A DNA stretch of 64,000 nucleotides from Bacteroidota bacterium (GTDB taxonomy: Bacteria; Bacteroidota; Bacteroidia; Chitinophagales; Chitinophagaceae). The notes under the pieces are model-generated. The model was not told where the DNA came from. It was given only the letters and a program-made list of their open reading frames with translations, and searched no databases. Below, in pieces: positions 29,006-39,637 of the stretch (within the stretch, counting starts at the first letter, position 1; each line of letters opens with the position of its first letter). Made by a program: the position numbers and the translations under genes. The stretch covers positions 1 to 64,000 of the forward strand of contig JAKQEA010000075.1 of NCBI GenBank assembly GCA_029558715.1, given 5' to 3'.

Positions 29006-29779
29006 ATGAAGAAAATTTTGATTATTACATTTTTGCTGTCGTTGTCAATCCGGATGGTGGCACAGGATATTGATTACAAGAAAGGCATGATACTGGTTAA
29101 TGGAAAGGAATATGCAAAAATGGAAGTAACTAAACAGAATTTTGGTCTTACTAAATCATTTGAGGTATTTTCTTTGTCCGGAGAAAAAATTATCATCGCA
29201 GCCCCGGCCACCGAATTTGAATCAGATAAGAATGACAACTCTTATCTTTTTTACCGGGTCACTTTTTTAACTGCTAACCAGGTAGGGATATTTAAAGTGT
29301 CCTCTTTAGGTCAGGAGAAGTCGTTTGCAAAATTGATAGGAGGAAGCGGAATTCTTATTAATGATAAAACTGATGATAATAAGGTAAAAGAGTTTATAGC
29401 TGCCAAAGGGGCAAGTCCCTCTATTGCAGTAAACTATACAACAGTAGCACGCAACAGGGCCTGGCCAATTAAATTGCAACAGGATAAAAATATTGAGCAG
29501 AATTCAAAAATCATTGGCAGTTTTAAGCCATCAGGTTCACAGAATGGCCTTGATATGTATGAATTCATGTTGCCTTCTGGTGTTGTTGTAGCAAAGGTTT
29601 CCTTTACCGGGGGTAACAATGCTCAGAACATGGAACTCTTTACAGCGAAAGATAATCTCAAAAGGACAGTTCCTATTCCTCAGAAAGAGAAGATACTCGC
29701 AGCAGATATCAGTATTGATAAAAACCAGTTCACACTAAAGCGTATTACTCAATGGCTGGTCGATAACCAGTACCTGTAA
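29006..29779 (+). CDS. Hypothetical secreted protein
   Basis: 257 aa with signal peptide MKKILIITFLLSLSIRMVAQD. Confidence 0.7.
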   Translation: MKKILIITFLLSLSIRMVAQDIDYKKGMILVNGKEYAKMEVTKQNFGLTKSFEVFSLSGEKIIIAAPATEFESDKNDNSYLFYRVTFLTANQVGIFKVSSLGQEKSFAKLIGGSGILINDKTDDNKVKEFIAAKGASPSIAVNYTTVARNRAWPIKLQQDKNIEQNSKIIGSFKPSGSQNGLDMYEFMLPSGVVVAKVSFTGGNNAQNMELFTAKDNLKRTVPIPQKEKILAADISIDKNQFTLKRITQWLVDNQYL

Positions 29780-29827
29780 GAAGCAAACGTAATTGATTAA
29801 CTTTGTACAGGCTTAAACAAACGATCA

Positions 29828-31285
29828 GTGAGTAACATAACCCGTTCATTTTTTTTGAGATGGATGTTCTTTGTATGGACAGGTATTTTCAGTTGTTTTT
29901 TTTCTGCGGCACAACTATGTACAGGCAGTTTAGGGGATCCTGTTGTTAATATTACTTTTGGCACAGGTGGAAACTCCGGCTCTGGCTTTATTGCACCAGG
30001 ATATAACTATACATCTTCCTCTTGTCCTAATGATGGTTTTTATACTATTACTTCTTCTACATCCGGCTGCTTTGGCAATGCCTGGCATACAGTTAATGCC
30101 GATCATACAGGTAATGGAGCTTTTATGCTGGTAAATGCTTCTTTTCAACCGGGAGATTTTTACGTAGGTACTGTAACCGGTCTTTGCCCGAATACTACAT
30201 ATGAATTCTCTGCCTGGATAATGAATGTACTGTTGTCAGCCAGCGGTATTAGGCCTGATATCACATTTAGCATTGAAACTCCATCTGGTACCATATTGAA
30301 TCAATACAATACCGGTGGAATTAGTGTTACCGCACAACCTTTGTGGGAACAATATGGATTCTTTTTTACAACTACTGCGGGCAACCCTGATGTTGTATTG
30401 AGAATGACAAATAATGCACCGGGTGGGGGTGGTAATGATCTTGCACTGGATGATATTACATTTCGCCCTTGCGGACCTGTACTTAGCTCTGTTATTCAGG
30501 GGAACATTAATGATACGATAGATGTTTGTACTGATGAACAAACTAACTATTTTTTTTCAGCTAGTATATCACCTGGCTTCGTTTTACCGGTGTTTCAATG
30601 GCAGGTAAGTACCGATTCCGGCACTATATGGACTGATATTGCAGGAGCCAATAGTCTTACATATCTGCGCCAGCCATCTTTGGCAGGTAATTTCTGGTAC
30701 AGGCTTACTGTAGCGGAGAGTGGTAATGCTTCCATAACTGCCTGTCGTATCGCTTCCAATATACTTATTGTGAATGCACATCCCAAACCCATTGTCAATG
30801 CAGGGCCAGATAAAGTGATTATTGCAGGCCGGCCGGCAACACTTGGTGGCACTGTTTTGGGAGAGAACCCAACCTTTAACTGGTCGCCCCCTGATTTTTT
30901 GAGTGATGTAACTGTACTTAACCCGGTTACTACGGCTGATCAGGATATACTGTATACATTATCTGCTGAATCGCAGTTTGGGTGTACGAATGAGGACCAG
31001 GTTATGATTAAAGTAGTAGCTGGTATTTTTGTGCCAACCGCTTTTACCCCCAATAATGACGGGAAAAATGACAGTTGGAAGATACCTTTTCTTGACCCCG
31101 ACCTGGGTGCCACCGTTAATGTGTACAACAGGTATGGGCAACTGGTATATCATGCAGCAGGAGTGGCTGTTGATTGGAATGGCACCCTAAAAGGAATCCC
31201 GCAACCTACAGGCACTTATGTTTATTACATTCATTTCACTGATGGAACACCCGATATGAAAGGTACATTGAATCTTATCCGGTAA
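29828..31285 (+). CDS. Secreted protein with type IX secretion (gliding motility-type, type B) C-terminal domain
   Basis: GIFVPTAFTPNNDGKNDSWKIPFLDPDLGATVNVYNRYGQLVYHAAGVAVDWNGTLKGIPQPTGTYVYYIHFTDGTPDMKGTLNLIR. GTG start. Confidence 0.92.
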   Translation: MSNITRSFFLRWMFFVWTGIFSCFFSAAQLCTGSLGDPVVNITFGTGGNSGSGFIAPGYNYTSSSCPNDGFYTITSSTSGCFGNAWHTVNADHTGNGAFMLVNASFQPGDFYVGTVTGLCPNTTYEFSAWIMNVLLSASGIRPDITFSIETPSGTILNQYNTGGISVTAQPLWEQYGFFFTTTAGNPDVVLRMTNNAPGGGGNDLALDDITFRPCGPVLSSVIQGNINDTIDVCTDEQTNYFFSASISPGFVLPVFQWQVSTDSGTIWTDIAGANSLTYLRQPSLAGNFWYRLTVAESGNASITACRIASNILIVNAHPKPIVNAGPDKVIIAGRPATLGGTVLGENPTFNWSPPDFLSDVTVLNPVTTADQDILYTLSAESQFGCTNEDQVMIKVVAGIFVPTAFTPNNDGKNDSWKIPFLDPDLGATVNVYNRYGQLVYHAAGVAVDWNGTLKGIPQPTGTYVYYIHFTDGTPDMKGTLNLIR

Positions 31286-31372
31286 TAAATGTATAAGATG
31301 TTCGTTTTACAAATACGGTAAATACCCTGCAGCCGGTATTTCTTTACTTTCATAATTAACTACCTTAGTAGC

Positions 31373-32512
31373 ATGAAAACAAGATTTACAGTACTTTCTA
31401 TAATTTCTTTTCTGTTCTTTGTCAGTTTTGGTGCTGCACAGGATGCACAAGCCCTTTATAATGATGGAGTGAAATTAAAAAATGAAAAGAAAATAAAAGA
31501 AGCAATCGATAAATTCAAGCAAGCTATTTCTATAAAACCCGATTATACTGAAGCCCGATATGAATGGGGCTGGTGTCAGAATGATCTCAAAGATTATGAG
31601 GGAGCCATTATAAATCTCCGCAATGTACGCAATGCCTGGGGCCATATACCAAAAGTTCATTTTGAACTTGGATATGCATTTGAAAAATCCAATAAGACAG
31701 ATTCAGCCATTAGCTGTTATACCCGTTGTCTTCAGTTGAAGAAGGATTATAGTCTGGCTTTTAAACAGCTGGGGTATATAGCCTATATAAAAGAAGATTA
31801 TACCAATGCTATCATACAATTTAAAAAATATGAGGAAGCTGCAAAAACAGAAATAACTGATTACTTGTTTTGGTACAGAAAAGGATTTTCATACAATGCT
31901 CAGAAAGATTTTGTCAGTGCGAAGACTGCTCTTCTGAAATCACTTTCTCTGAAAAAAGATTATATCAATACTTTTCTTGAACTTGGATTTGCCTGTTCAA
32001 GATTAAAAGAGGATGAGGAAGCAATAAGTTATTATAACCAGGCTATAGCAATAGACCCTAAAAGTCATGTGCCTTATAACGGCATTGCAGAAGTGTACCG
32101 TGATAATAAAAAAGACAGGGAACTGGCAAAGACCTGGTATCAGAAAACCCTGGCGATTAATCCAACGGAAAGAAAGGCTTGTTTTGGGATGGGTTTTTGC
32201 CTGAATAGCCAGGGAAAATATAATGATGCCATTCCGTACCTCAGAACGGCTATTGAAAAGGAACCAACTTATACCGCTGCCTTTGTGGAATTAGGCTACA
32301 GTTATTTTAAGGTCAACAGGATCACAGAAGCCATTGAAAATTTAAACAAGGCCATTTCTTTGAATGCAAGTAATGAAAATTCAAGATACTACCTGGTATT
32401 GATCTATATTAGCCAGAAAAACAAAGTGAAAGCGCAGCAAATGGTAGATGAGTTAAAAGCGTTAAATTCTAAACATGTAAGTTCCCTGCAGCCCAAAGTG
32501 GATGCACTATAA
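31373..32512 (+). CDS. TPR-repeat protein
   Basis: About eight TPR-like repeats, e.g. ARYEWGWCQNDLKDYEGAIINLRNV, ACFGMGFCLNSQGKYNDAIPYLRTAIEKEP. Confidence 0.92.
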   Translation: MKTRFTVLSIISFLFFVSFGAAQDAQALYNDGVKLKNEKKIKEAIDKFKQAISIKPDYTEARYEWGWCQNDLKDYEGAIINLRNVRNAWGHIPKVHFELGYAFEKSNKTDSAISCYTRCLQLKKDYSLAFKQLGYIAYIKEDYTNAIIQFKKYEEAAKTEITDYLFWYRKGFSYNAQKDFVSAKTALLKSLSLKKDYINTFLELGFACSRLKEDEEAISYYNQAIAIDPKSHVPYNGIAEVYRDNKKDRELAKTWYQKTLAINPTERKACFGMGFCLNSQGKYNDAIPYLRTAIEKEPTYTAAFVELGYSYFKVNRITEAIENLNKAISLNASNENSRYYLVLIYISQKNKVKAQQMVDELKALNSKHVSSLQPKVDAL

Positions 32513-32715
32513 TTTTCGTCATTTCTTTCATTTATTCTTCAGCATCTTGCAATTGTGACATATTGCCGGGCAGATATTCATTAGACAGGAACAGCAATAA
32601 GCAACTGTATATTTTTGCCTTGTAACATTTACTTCGATATATTTTCATTTGCAGGTATGTATCAGCCCTGAAATGAAAAATTTTAGCTGCACAGGCAGTT
32701 TGGTATGCAATGAGT

Positions 32716-32746
32716 ATCCCCGGTTTTTCAGCCGGGGATTTTTTAT
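32716..32746 (+). terminator. Rho-independent terminator with no listed upstream gene within 200 nt
   Basis: ATCCCCGG-TTTTTCAG-CCGGGGAT then TTTTTAT. Confidence 0.8.
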
Positions 32747-32876
32747 CACTTATCAACCATCTTTTTGCAGATGAGAACCCGGGACTAACGACGGACAATC
32801 ATCTATGAAGACTGAAAAAACGGTGAATATTTTAGCATTGTTAAATTCCAATATTCATAAAATCAAATCTGAACGT

Positions 32877-34148
32877 ATGAAAATCAAATTAATCCTGTTC
32901 TGCTATCTCAGCAGTACTTTGTTTTTTGTTTCCTGTAAAAAGGATAAAGAACCAGTTCCGCAACCCGCACCTTCACAAACTGTAACAACCATCACTCCTT
33001 CTTCGGGGCCTAAGAATACGGTGGTGAACATCAGCGGAACCAATTTTGGTACCAATACTACGGTTCTGAAAGTTTATTTCAATAATGTGCAGGGAACCAT
33101 TCAATCGGCCAATGATACACTCATTACAGCTTTAGTACCTGCAAATGCAGGAACAGGGGTAGTAAAAGTGGAAAAAAATGGTACACTGGTAAATGGACCA
33201 TCTTTCGAATACTTAGTGACAGGAAGAGTACTTACTTACGCCGGAAGCAGTATTGGCTACGCCGATGGGAATGCAGGAGCCTCCCGGTTTAATATAGTAA
33301 GTGGTGTTGTAAAAGATGCTTCAGGAAACTTATTTGTTTGCGACCGGGATAATCATCGTATCAGAAAGATTACCCCGGCAGGTGTGGTATCCACATTTGC
33401 GGGAGGAACCAGTGGTTTTACAGATGGAACTGGTACAGCAGCCAGGTTTGATCAGCCATATTGTATCACAATTGATGCCGCCGGAAATTTATATGTTGGT
33501 GACAGGATGAATCATGCCATAAGGAAAATTACACCTACCGGAGTAGTTACCACTTTGGCAGGCAATGGTACTCCTGGCAATCAAAATGGTACAGGCAGTG
33601 CGGCAAGATTTGCAGAACCTTTGGGCATTGCGACAGATGCTGCCGGAAACATATATGTCGCTGATTATTTAAATGGACTGATCAGGAAAGTTACACCTGC
33701 AGGTGTAGTAACAACTTTAGTTAGTCCAGGCCAGGTTTTTGGGCTAGTATTTGATGCCAGCGGCAATTTGTACTACACAACATACAGCAATCACCAGGTA
33801 ATGAAGTACAGCAGCACGGGTGCTAGTTCTGTCATAGCAGGTCAAAGCGGTACAGGGGGTGCAGTAGATGGCACTGGTACAGCAGCCCGCTTTAATTTTC
33901 CATCTGGTATAACAGTTGACGGGAACGGCAATCTTTATGTTTGTGATGCCATGAACCATCGAATCCGGAAAATTACTTCTGCCGGAGTTGTTACCACTTT
34001 AGCAGGGAATAATGCTGGTGTTACGGATGGTATCGGCAGCGGTGCTGCTTTTGATACTCCTTTAGCAGTTTGTGGTGATTTTAATAAGAACGCTATTTAT
34101 ATAGCCGATTTTAATAATCATCGCATACGTAAAGTAATTGTTGACTAA
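32877..34148 (+). CDS. IPT/TIG + NHL-repeat lipoprotein
   Basis: Lipobox LFFVSCKKD; TIG ITPSSGPKNTVVNISGTNFGTN; repeated D.A.GNLYV.D..NH.IRKITPAGVVTTLAG blocks. Confidence 0.92.
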   Translation: MKIKLILFCYLSSTLFFVSCKKDKEPVPQPAPSQTVTTITPSSGPKNTVVNISGTNFGTNTTVLKVYFNNVQGTIQSANDTLITALVPANAGTGVVKVEKNGTLVNGPSFEYLVTGRVLTYAGSSIGYADGNAGASRFNIVSGVVKDASGNLFVCDRDNHRIRKITPAGVVSTFAGGTSGFTDGTGTAARFDQPYCITIDAAGNLYVGDRMNHAIRKITPTGVVTTLAGNGTPGNQNGTGSAARFAEPLGIATDAAGNIYVADYLNGLIRKVTPAGVVTTLVSPGQVFGLVFDASGNLYYTTYSNHQVMKYSSTGASSVIAGQSGTGGAVDGTGTAARFNFPSGITVDGNGNLYVCDAMNHRIRKITSAGVVTTLAGNNAGVTDGIGSGAAFDTPLAVCGDFNKNAIYIADFNNHRIRKVIVD

Positions 34149-34159
34149 AAAATTACAGG

Positions 34160-34378
34160 ATGAATAAAAATGAATTCTGGCCAAAAGAAGGAAAACTAAA
34201 GAAAGGACTGATAATTCTGGCAATTGTTATTGTATCATCATTGACCGCTGCTTTACTGGAGGAGAAGAATGGGCTACGGTTATCAAAGAAAGTATACATG
34301 GTTATTGCATTTCTCTTTATTGCTATCTGGATATACCAGCCCGGGAATAAAAATGACAGTTCTGTTAAGCATAAATAA
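34160..34378 (+). CDS. Hypothetical small membrane protein (72 aa)
   Basis: Two hydrophobic stretches; sits in a compact + strand run. Confidence 0.5.
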   Translation: MNKNEFWPKEGKLKKGLIILAIVIVSSLTAALLEEKNGLRLSKKVYMVIAFLFIAIWIYQPGNKNDSSVKHK

Positions 34379-34386
34379 TTCCTGAT

Positions 34387-34644
34387 ATGACAACATCCGG
34401 TAAGAAAAAGCAAATCAATATGAATACCGTATTTGGAGGTATAGCACTGGGCATACTGATTGCAGCAGTATACCTGACTTTTTCTCATCATCCACTGGCA
34501 TACGTTGTCAGTAAATGGCAATCAGGTATGATGGGCAGGGATGAGTATTTCCCGGCATTGACGATTTTTCTGTTGGCCATTCCGGCACTTTTGGTATTGA
34601 TGGTTGTAAAACTACTCCTTGCTAAATGGAAACAAGCAAAATAG
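34387..34644 (+). CDS. Hypothetical small membrane protein (85 aa)
   Basis: Two predicted TM segments (VFGGIALGILIAAVYLTF; ALTIFLLAIPALLVLMVVKLLL). Confidence 0.55.
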   Translation: MTTSGKKKQINMNTVFGGIALGILIAAVYLTFSHHPLAYVVSKWQSGMMGRDEYFPALTIFLLAIPALLVLMVVKLLLAKWKQAK

Positions 34645-34689
34645 AAGAAGATAAAGTAAGGGCCATTAATCATTAGTTCCTTATCCTCC

Positions 34690-34720
34690 GATATTCCCGC
34701 CACGGCGGGAATATTTTTTA
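34690..34720 (+). terminator. Rho-independent terminator
   Basis: ATATTCCCGCC-AC-GGCGGGAATAT then TTTTT. Confidence 0.85.
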
Positions 34721-34923
34721 TACAAGAATCGTATTTTAACCTGTATTTTATAGAAGATAATCAGGTATTGATTGTTTATTGATCATAAGAAAATGATAAT
34801 TGCCTGTTACTGGTTTATAATCGATTTAGGGTGGAATGACTGTTGGAAGAAACGGATAATTAATTTCATAACATTGAGAATCCTTACTTATTTTTAAGTG
34901 CATACCAACTTAATGTTCTGGAA

Positions 34924-36771
34924 ATGAGAAGCCGGTTTTTCTTACTCTTAGTAATATTCCTGGTTCAATTTAGTTCAATTTTTTCCCAGGATTGTTCCTG
35001 CCCGGAGTATGATGTGCTAAGAAATAAACATATTCAGAGTGGGTCAAATGCCAGGCCTTTCTCCGGGCAGTTATTATTATCTGACAATATCATTTGCAAG
35101 GCAAGAGGTGATGAATGGATAGCCAATGAGTATTTAGAGGAAAGTAATTTTGATACAGCCGAAATTTATTTTCGGAAGGCTGAAAAATCATATAAACAGT
35201 CGGGGTGTAGTGACAGCGTTTTTGTAAGCCTATATAAGAACTGGGCTCAATTGCATTATACAAAAGGAGACTTTGGCAAAGCACAGGAGTATAGCTTTAA
35301 ACTGCTCAAAGCAGCAGAAATATCCGGGAACCCACATGAAATTGGTGTTAGCTATACTATGGTTGCGCAATTGTTTAACCAGACAGGTCAGGCTGACAAG
35401 GGGATAGTCTATTCAAGAAAAGCGGTATTTTTTTTGGAAAGAATAAAAGATACGTTAAAAAAATCTGACCTGCTTGCTAAACTGGCCAAACGTTACCTCT
35501 GGCACTACCAGGATACTAAAACTTCATCCAGTCTTGATTCATCAGAGCTATTTAGTTATCAGCTGCTTCACCTGGCAAGATTAACCGGCAGAAAAAGTTC
35601 AATTTCTTTTGCATTTAGCAATTTGGAGGGAATTGCCTGGGAAAGAGGTGACTTAAAAAAGGCATTGGTATTTCTTGATAGTTCCTTTCTATATACCAGC
35701 AGTCAGAATTATGATGTGCTGGGGACTAATTTTTTTGATAAGGCTGATATTTATATTGAACTCAAAGACTATATCAATGCTGCAAAAATGGCTGATTCTT
35801 CATTGCATTACAGGAAACTGGCTAATAACAGGACCTATATTGCAGAAGTTTACGACTTGATAGCCAGAATAGGCAAAGAAAGCGGCAATTACAAGAAAGC
35901 ATATGAGTACAAAGAAATGGCAAGGACTATTATTGATAGTGTCAGGAATGTAGAAAAGGCAAAAGAGGTTTCTGAACTGGAAAGAAAGTACAGCCAGGAA
36001 AAAAATGAACAGAAGATAAAAAGCCTTGCACAACAGAAACGATTTTACCTATTATTAGCAGTAGCCGGTTTATTAGGATTAACAGCTCTTAGTTTTTTCA
36101 TTCGTCAACAGTCCTTAAAAAATAAGCAGAGAATACTTGAAACTGAGCAACGACTGAACCGGGCCCGGATGAACCCTCATTTCTTTTTTAATGCACTTAC
36201 ATCACTGCAGTTATATGCACTGGAAGAGAACGATGGAAAAGCTCTTGCCACCAATATCTCCAAATTTTCTCATATCATGAGGGAGACCCTTGAAAGTACT
36301 TATAAGGAATATGTAACTATTGCGCAGGAAAAGGAATTTTTAGAGGAGTACCTCGGACTGCAAACAATCCGGAATCCACAAAAATTTACTTATTCAATAA
36401 CCATAAGCCAGGAAATTGATGCTGATGAAATAATAATCCCCTCTATGATTCTTCAGCCTTTCGTTGAAAACAGTATAGAACATGGCTTTGCAGGAATTGA
36501 TTATACCGGGCTGGTTCAAATAGAGTTTGAGAAGTCAGGCAGGGATTTAGAGGTTCGTATTATCGACAACGGTAAAGGACTGATAAATGGGCCCAGGGAT
36601 AATAACGAGCATATTTCAAGAGCCAGCCAGATTATTAAAGACAGGATTTACCTACTGAATATTAAGCTTAAGACAAAAGCATCTTTCAGTATTGGTAATA
36701 ATTCAGCGGGTAGAGGAGTAGCCGTTCTGATCCGACTGCCCCTTTTGTTTAAGCAGGATATTAAATCCTGA
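34924..36771 (+). CDS. LytS-type sensor histidine kinase with TPR sensory region
   Basis: Signal peptide, TPR repeats, TM helix, then LNRARMNPHFFFNALTSLQLYALEEND (His_kinase) and ILQPFVENSIEHGFAGI...IIDNGKGL. Confidence 0.93.
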   Translation: MRSRFFLLLVIFLVQFSSIFSQDCSCPEYDVLRNKHIQSGSNARPFSGQLLLSDNIICKARGDEWIANEYLEESNFDTAEIYFRKAEKSYKQSGCSDSVFVSLYKNWAQLHYTKGDFGKAQEYSFKLLKAAEISGNPHEIGVSYTMVAQLFNQTGQADKGIVYSRKAVFFLERIKDTLKKSDLLAKLAKRYLWHYQDTKTSSSLDSSELFSYQLLHLARLTGRKSSISFAFSNLEGIAWERGDLKKALVFLDSSFLYTSSQNYDVLGTNFFDKADIYIELKDYINAAKMADSSLHYRKLANNRTYIAEVYDLIARIGKESGNYKKAYEYKEMARTIIDSVRNVEKAKEVSELERKYSQEKNEQKIKSLAQQKRFYLLLAVAGLLGLTALSFFIRQQSLKNKQRILETEQRLNRARMNPHFFFNALTSLQLYALEENDGKALATNISKFSHIMRETLESTYKEYVTIAQEKEFLEEYLGLQTIRNPQKFTYSITISQEIDADEIIIPSMILQPFVENSIEHGFAGIDYTGLVQIEFEKSGRDLEVRIIDNGKGLINGPRDNNEHISRASQIIKDRIYLLNIKLKTKASFSIGNNSAGRGVAVLIRLPLLFKQDIKS

Positions 36772-36923
36772 TAGTTTGGCCTCCTTCCTGTAAAGAATTA
36801 TATGACATTTTTTGCCTGATTTGTGGCAGTGGTTCAAGAGTAGCTATGCAAACACCCCAAAAAAATAAATAGGCCGGTACATTAAATGCTCCGGTCTATT
36901 TATTTACTAGTATTGATTGCAGA

Positions 36924-38540
36924 TTATTTTACTTTATCACAGCCAATCTCTCTTTTGCTGCCGTAACTGTTATACTTTATGGTATTATCGAATTTTCCGT
37001 TTCCTGCATAATCCTGGCGGAATGTAAATTCCTGGTACATGCATTTCCCGTTATGGTCTTTAAAAATGCCAACTGCACTTACGATACGGTAAAGAATAAC
37101 ACCCAGTTCATTTTTCTTTATTGTCCAGTCGGGGGAATTAATAATGACTTTTGTAAAATGTTCTTTCCATCCAAGGTTATTTAATGCTGCCACCATTTGC
37201 TGTTCCATGGTTGTATTTTTCATTCCTGCTTTCGGCAATGTCCTGCTGGCCATCAGCTCATTGTGCAGTTTGGCTGACATGGCCTTAATCTCAGTTATGC
37301 CATCGTTCAGATCCAGGGAAAGTTCACTTTTAATATTTCCGATTTTATTTGTTGGAAAGATCAGTTCACAGGTAATAGCATGACTTACATCACCTCCACG
37401 AACCAGTTCATCTAAAAAGTAAGAGATGGTCCAGTTTTCTTCAGCAATGTAAGGAGCATAATTGTCTTTCAGCCATTGTGCATCGGGCAATAATGCGAAC
37501 TGGATATATGAATTGTTTTGCGCATTTAATGGCAATTCAAAGTATGATAAATCGCCTCCCCAAATAGCGGTACCTCCGTCCACTTTTATTCTTACCCGCA
37601 GGTTTGTATTACCATTCATAGCCTCATTAACATTTACTCCCAGGTATACTGTTCCATAAATATATTCTCCGGTCTTAAACTCAGTTTTAATAAAAGATGA
37701 CATTTCACTTTCCTTGCCGATTACCAGGGGCTTACTGCTCCAGATTATTTTGTTTAAATTTTGTTTATGAAAGTCGCTTGTAAAAAACCTGGATGCTTCT
37801 CCTTCTGCATTGCCCAGCAGTTTATTTATTTCCTGTAATTTTTTCTTAAAAGATTCATTGTTGGGAGAAAGTATCAACACCGCTTCACACTCATATTTTG
37901 CATGCTCCAGTAAGGCCATTTTCTTTTGCGGATTGGAAGCCCCCCTGCTGTCTGTCATTGGTTGGATAACATTCCATTTCAACCGATCTGAACGGATAAG
38001 GTATTTATCGTAATCCGCAAGCACCTGATCTATCTTGGCAATAAAACTTTTACCTTCAGCTCCTGTGTTAGTTGCTTTTCTTTCGAAGTATTCAGCAAGG
38101 TTCAATGCTTTCACTCTGTCATAATATGCCTGCCCGGTTATGCCGGGTTCAATATTGTTACCGGAAGAATACACACCGATTATTTTTTGCCAGAAATCAA
38201 CAAAATAATTTCTTTCTTCTTCCCCCTTTACACCTGCTGCTTTCTTTTCAGCATTTTGTTTTTGTAACTCAGTTTCTTGCTTTGCAACCATATCCTGAAA
38301 AATTTTCAATTCAGCTTCCATAGCAGAGGTGTTATAGGAAGGATCTTTTTCCTTTACGGTTTTCAAAAGATTTGCTGCTCCTATCAGGTATGAGTTAACG
38401 CTTTTACCCTGCTTCATCATCTCAATTTTTCCCCAGAATGATTTTACCTGGGTTTTTGCCGGGCCAGCATAGCTGGCATCTTGCGCATGGGAGTTTACAA
38501 TACAGAAGAGGCAGAAAATGGGTAAGATAATTTGTTTCAT
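36924..38540 (-). CDS. Hypothetical secreted protein
   Basis: 538 aa, signal peptide MKQIILPIFCLFCIVNSHAQD. Confidence 0.75.
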   Translation of the reverse strand: MKQIILPIFCLFCIVNSHAQDASYAGPAKTQVKSFWGKIEMMKQGKSVNSYLIGAANLLKTVKEKDPSYNTSAMEAELKIFQDMVAKQETELQKQNAEKKAAGVKGEEERNYFVDFWQKIIGVYSSGNNIEPGITGQAYYDRVKALNLAEYFERKATNTGAEGKSFIAKIDQVLADYDKYLIRSDRLKWNVIQPMTDSRGASNPQKKMALLEHAKYECEAVLILSPNNESFKKKLQEINKLLGNAEGEASRFFTSDFHKQNLNKIIWSSKPLVIGKESEMSSFIKTEFKTGEYIYGTVYLGVNVNEAMNGNTNLRVRIKVDGGTAIWGGDLSYFELPLNAQNNSYIQFALLPDAQWLKDNYAPYIAEENWTISYFLDELVRGGDVSHAITCELIFPTNKIGNIKSELSLDLNDGITEIKAMSAKLHNELMASRTLPKAGMKNTTMEQQMVAALNNLGWKEHFTKVIINSPDWTIKKNELGVILYRIVSAVGIFKDHNGKCMYQEFTFRQDYAGNGKFDNTIKYNSYGSKREIGCDKVK

Positions 38541-38788
38541 AATACACAGATTTTGGAATAAAGTAAATCTCTTATTTTCATGAGATCACGGAAAATCGAT
38601 GGGTGCAGTTTTTGAATATATAATTGCCAAAAAAGGTGTGATATCTGCAGCTGTTCACAAGTAAGCAAAGCGGAAGTGTTAAGAACTTTTTTGCTGATTG
38701 ACGCAATGTTATCGAAATTTGAATGATACAGCTTGTGCACCGGAAGTATAACTACCGTGTACTGTGCATTATTTGAAAAGTAATAAGC

Positions 38789-39535
38789 ATGAAAGTATTA
38801 TTGATTGATGATGAAACCAATCAGCGGAATGCAGTAAAGCAATTGCTAAAATCATTTTGTCCTGGCGTTGATAGTATAGAGGAGGCTGAAAGTGTAAAGA
38901 AGGGACTGGAACTGATCAGTAAGTATCGTCCTGATATTGTTCTGCTGGATGTTGAATTAGGTGATGGTACCGGGTTTGACCTGATGAAACAAGTGGCTGA
39001 TCCTGGGTTTCAACTCATATTCATTACAGCTCATAATAAGTATGCTATTAATGCATTTCGATTCAGTGCAATTGATTATTTATTAAAACCGGTCGATCCG
39101 GATGCATTACAGAAAGCAGTGGGTAAAGCAGTAACCAATATTAAGAACAATAGCCTGAAGGAGCAGCTCATTGTTCTGATGCAGCAACTGGCAGGCATTC
39201 AGAACCAGGACCGTAAAATTGTGTTGAGGGATATTGACAATACCTATTTTATCAAAGTGTCTGATATATTGTATTGTGAGGCGGCGGGATCTTACACCAG
39301 GTTTTATTTTACCAATAATCCACCGATACTTGTTTCAAGGAACCTGAAGGAGTACGAGGAAGTGCTGGAGGGGCTTGGCTTTTTGAGAACACATCATTCT
39401 TATCTGGCAAATCCTGACAAAATAAAATTGTTTGATAAAACAGATGGTGGTCTTTTAATTCTCGAGGGAGGACTGTCAATACCAGTGTCGCAGCGAAAAA
39501 AAGATTTTGTGATGCAGGTACTTGAAAACAGATAA
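38789..39535 (+). CDS. LytTR family response regulator
   Basis: KVLLIDDETNQRNAVKQLL...DIVLLDVELGDGTGFDLM...IDYLLKPVDPDAL; LytTR DILYCEAAGSYTRFYF...FLRTHHSYLANPDKI. Confidence 0.95.
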   Translation: MKVLLIDDETNQRNAVKQLLKSFCPGVDSIEEAESVKKGLELISKYRPDIVLLDVELGDGTGFDLMKQVADPGFQLIFITAHNKYAINAFRFSAIDYLLKPVDPDALQKAVGKAVTNIKNNSLKEQLIVLMQQLAGIQNQDRKIVLRDIDNTYFIKVSDILYCEAAGSYTRFYFTNNPPILVSRNLKEYEEVLEGLGFLRTHHSYLANPDKIKLFDKTDGGLLILEGGLSIPVSQRKKDFVMQVLENR

Positions 39536-39591
39536 TGCTATTCTCAATTTCCCGGATCGTATTTTATAGAAGGAATCGGTCAAACTAAAAA

Positions 39592-39613
39592 TCCCCTCAC
39601 ATAGTTGAGGGGA
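39592..39613. terminator. Bidirectional hairpin between convergent genes
   Basis: TCCCCTCA-CATAGT-TGAGGGGA; A-rich 5' and T-rich 3' flanks. Confidence 0.7.
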
Positions 39614-39637
39614 CCTTTATATTATTATGAAAAACAA

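Noticed and set aside
32532-32798. 88-aa minus-strand ORF
   Set aside because: It spans a strong terminator hairpin and has no recognisable motif.
33230-34145. CRISPR-like direct repeats
   Set aside because: The repeats are in frame and encode NHL propeller blades; spacing and divergence do not fit CRISPR.
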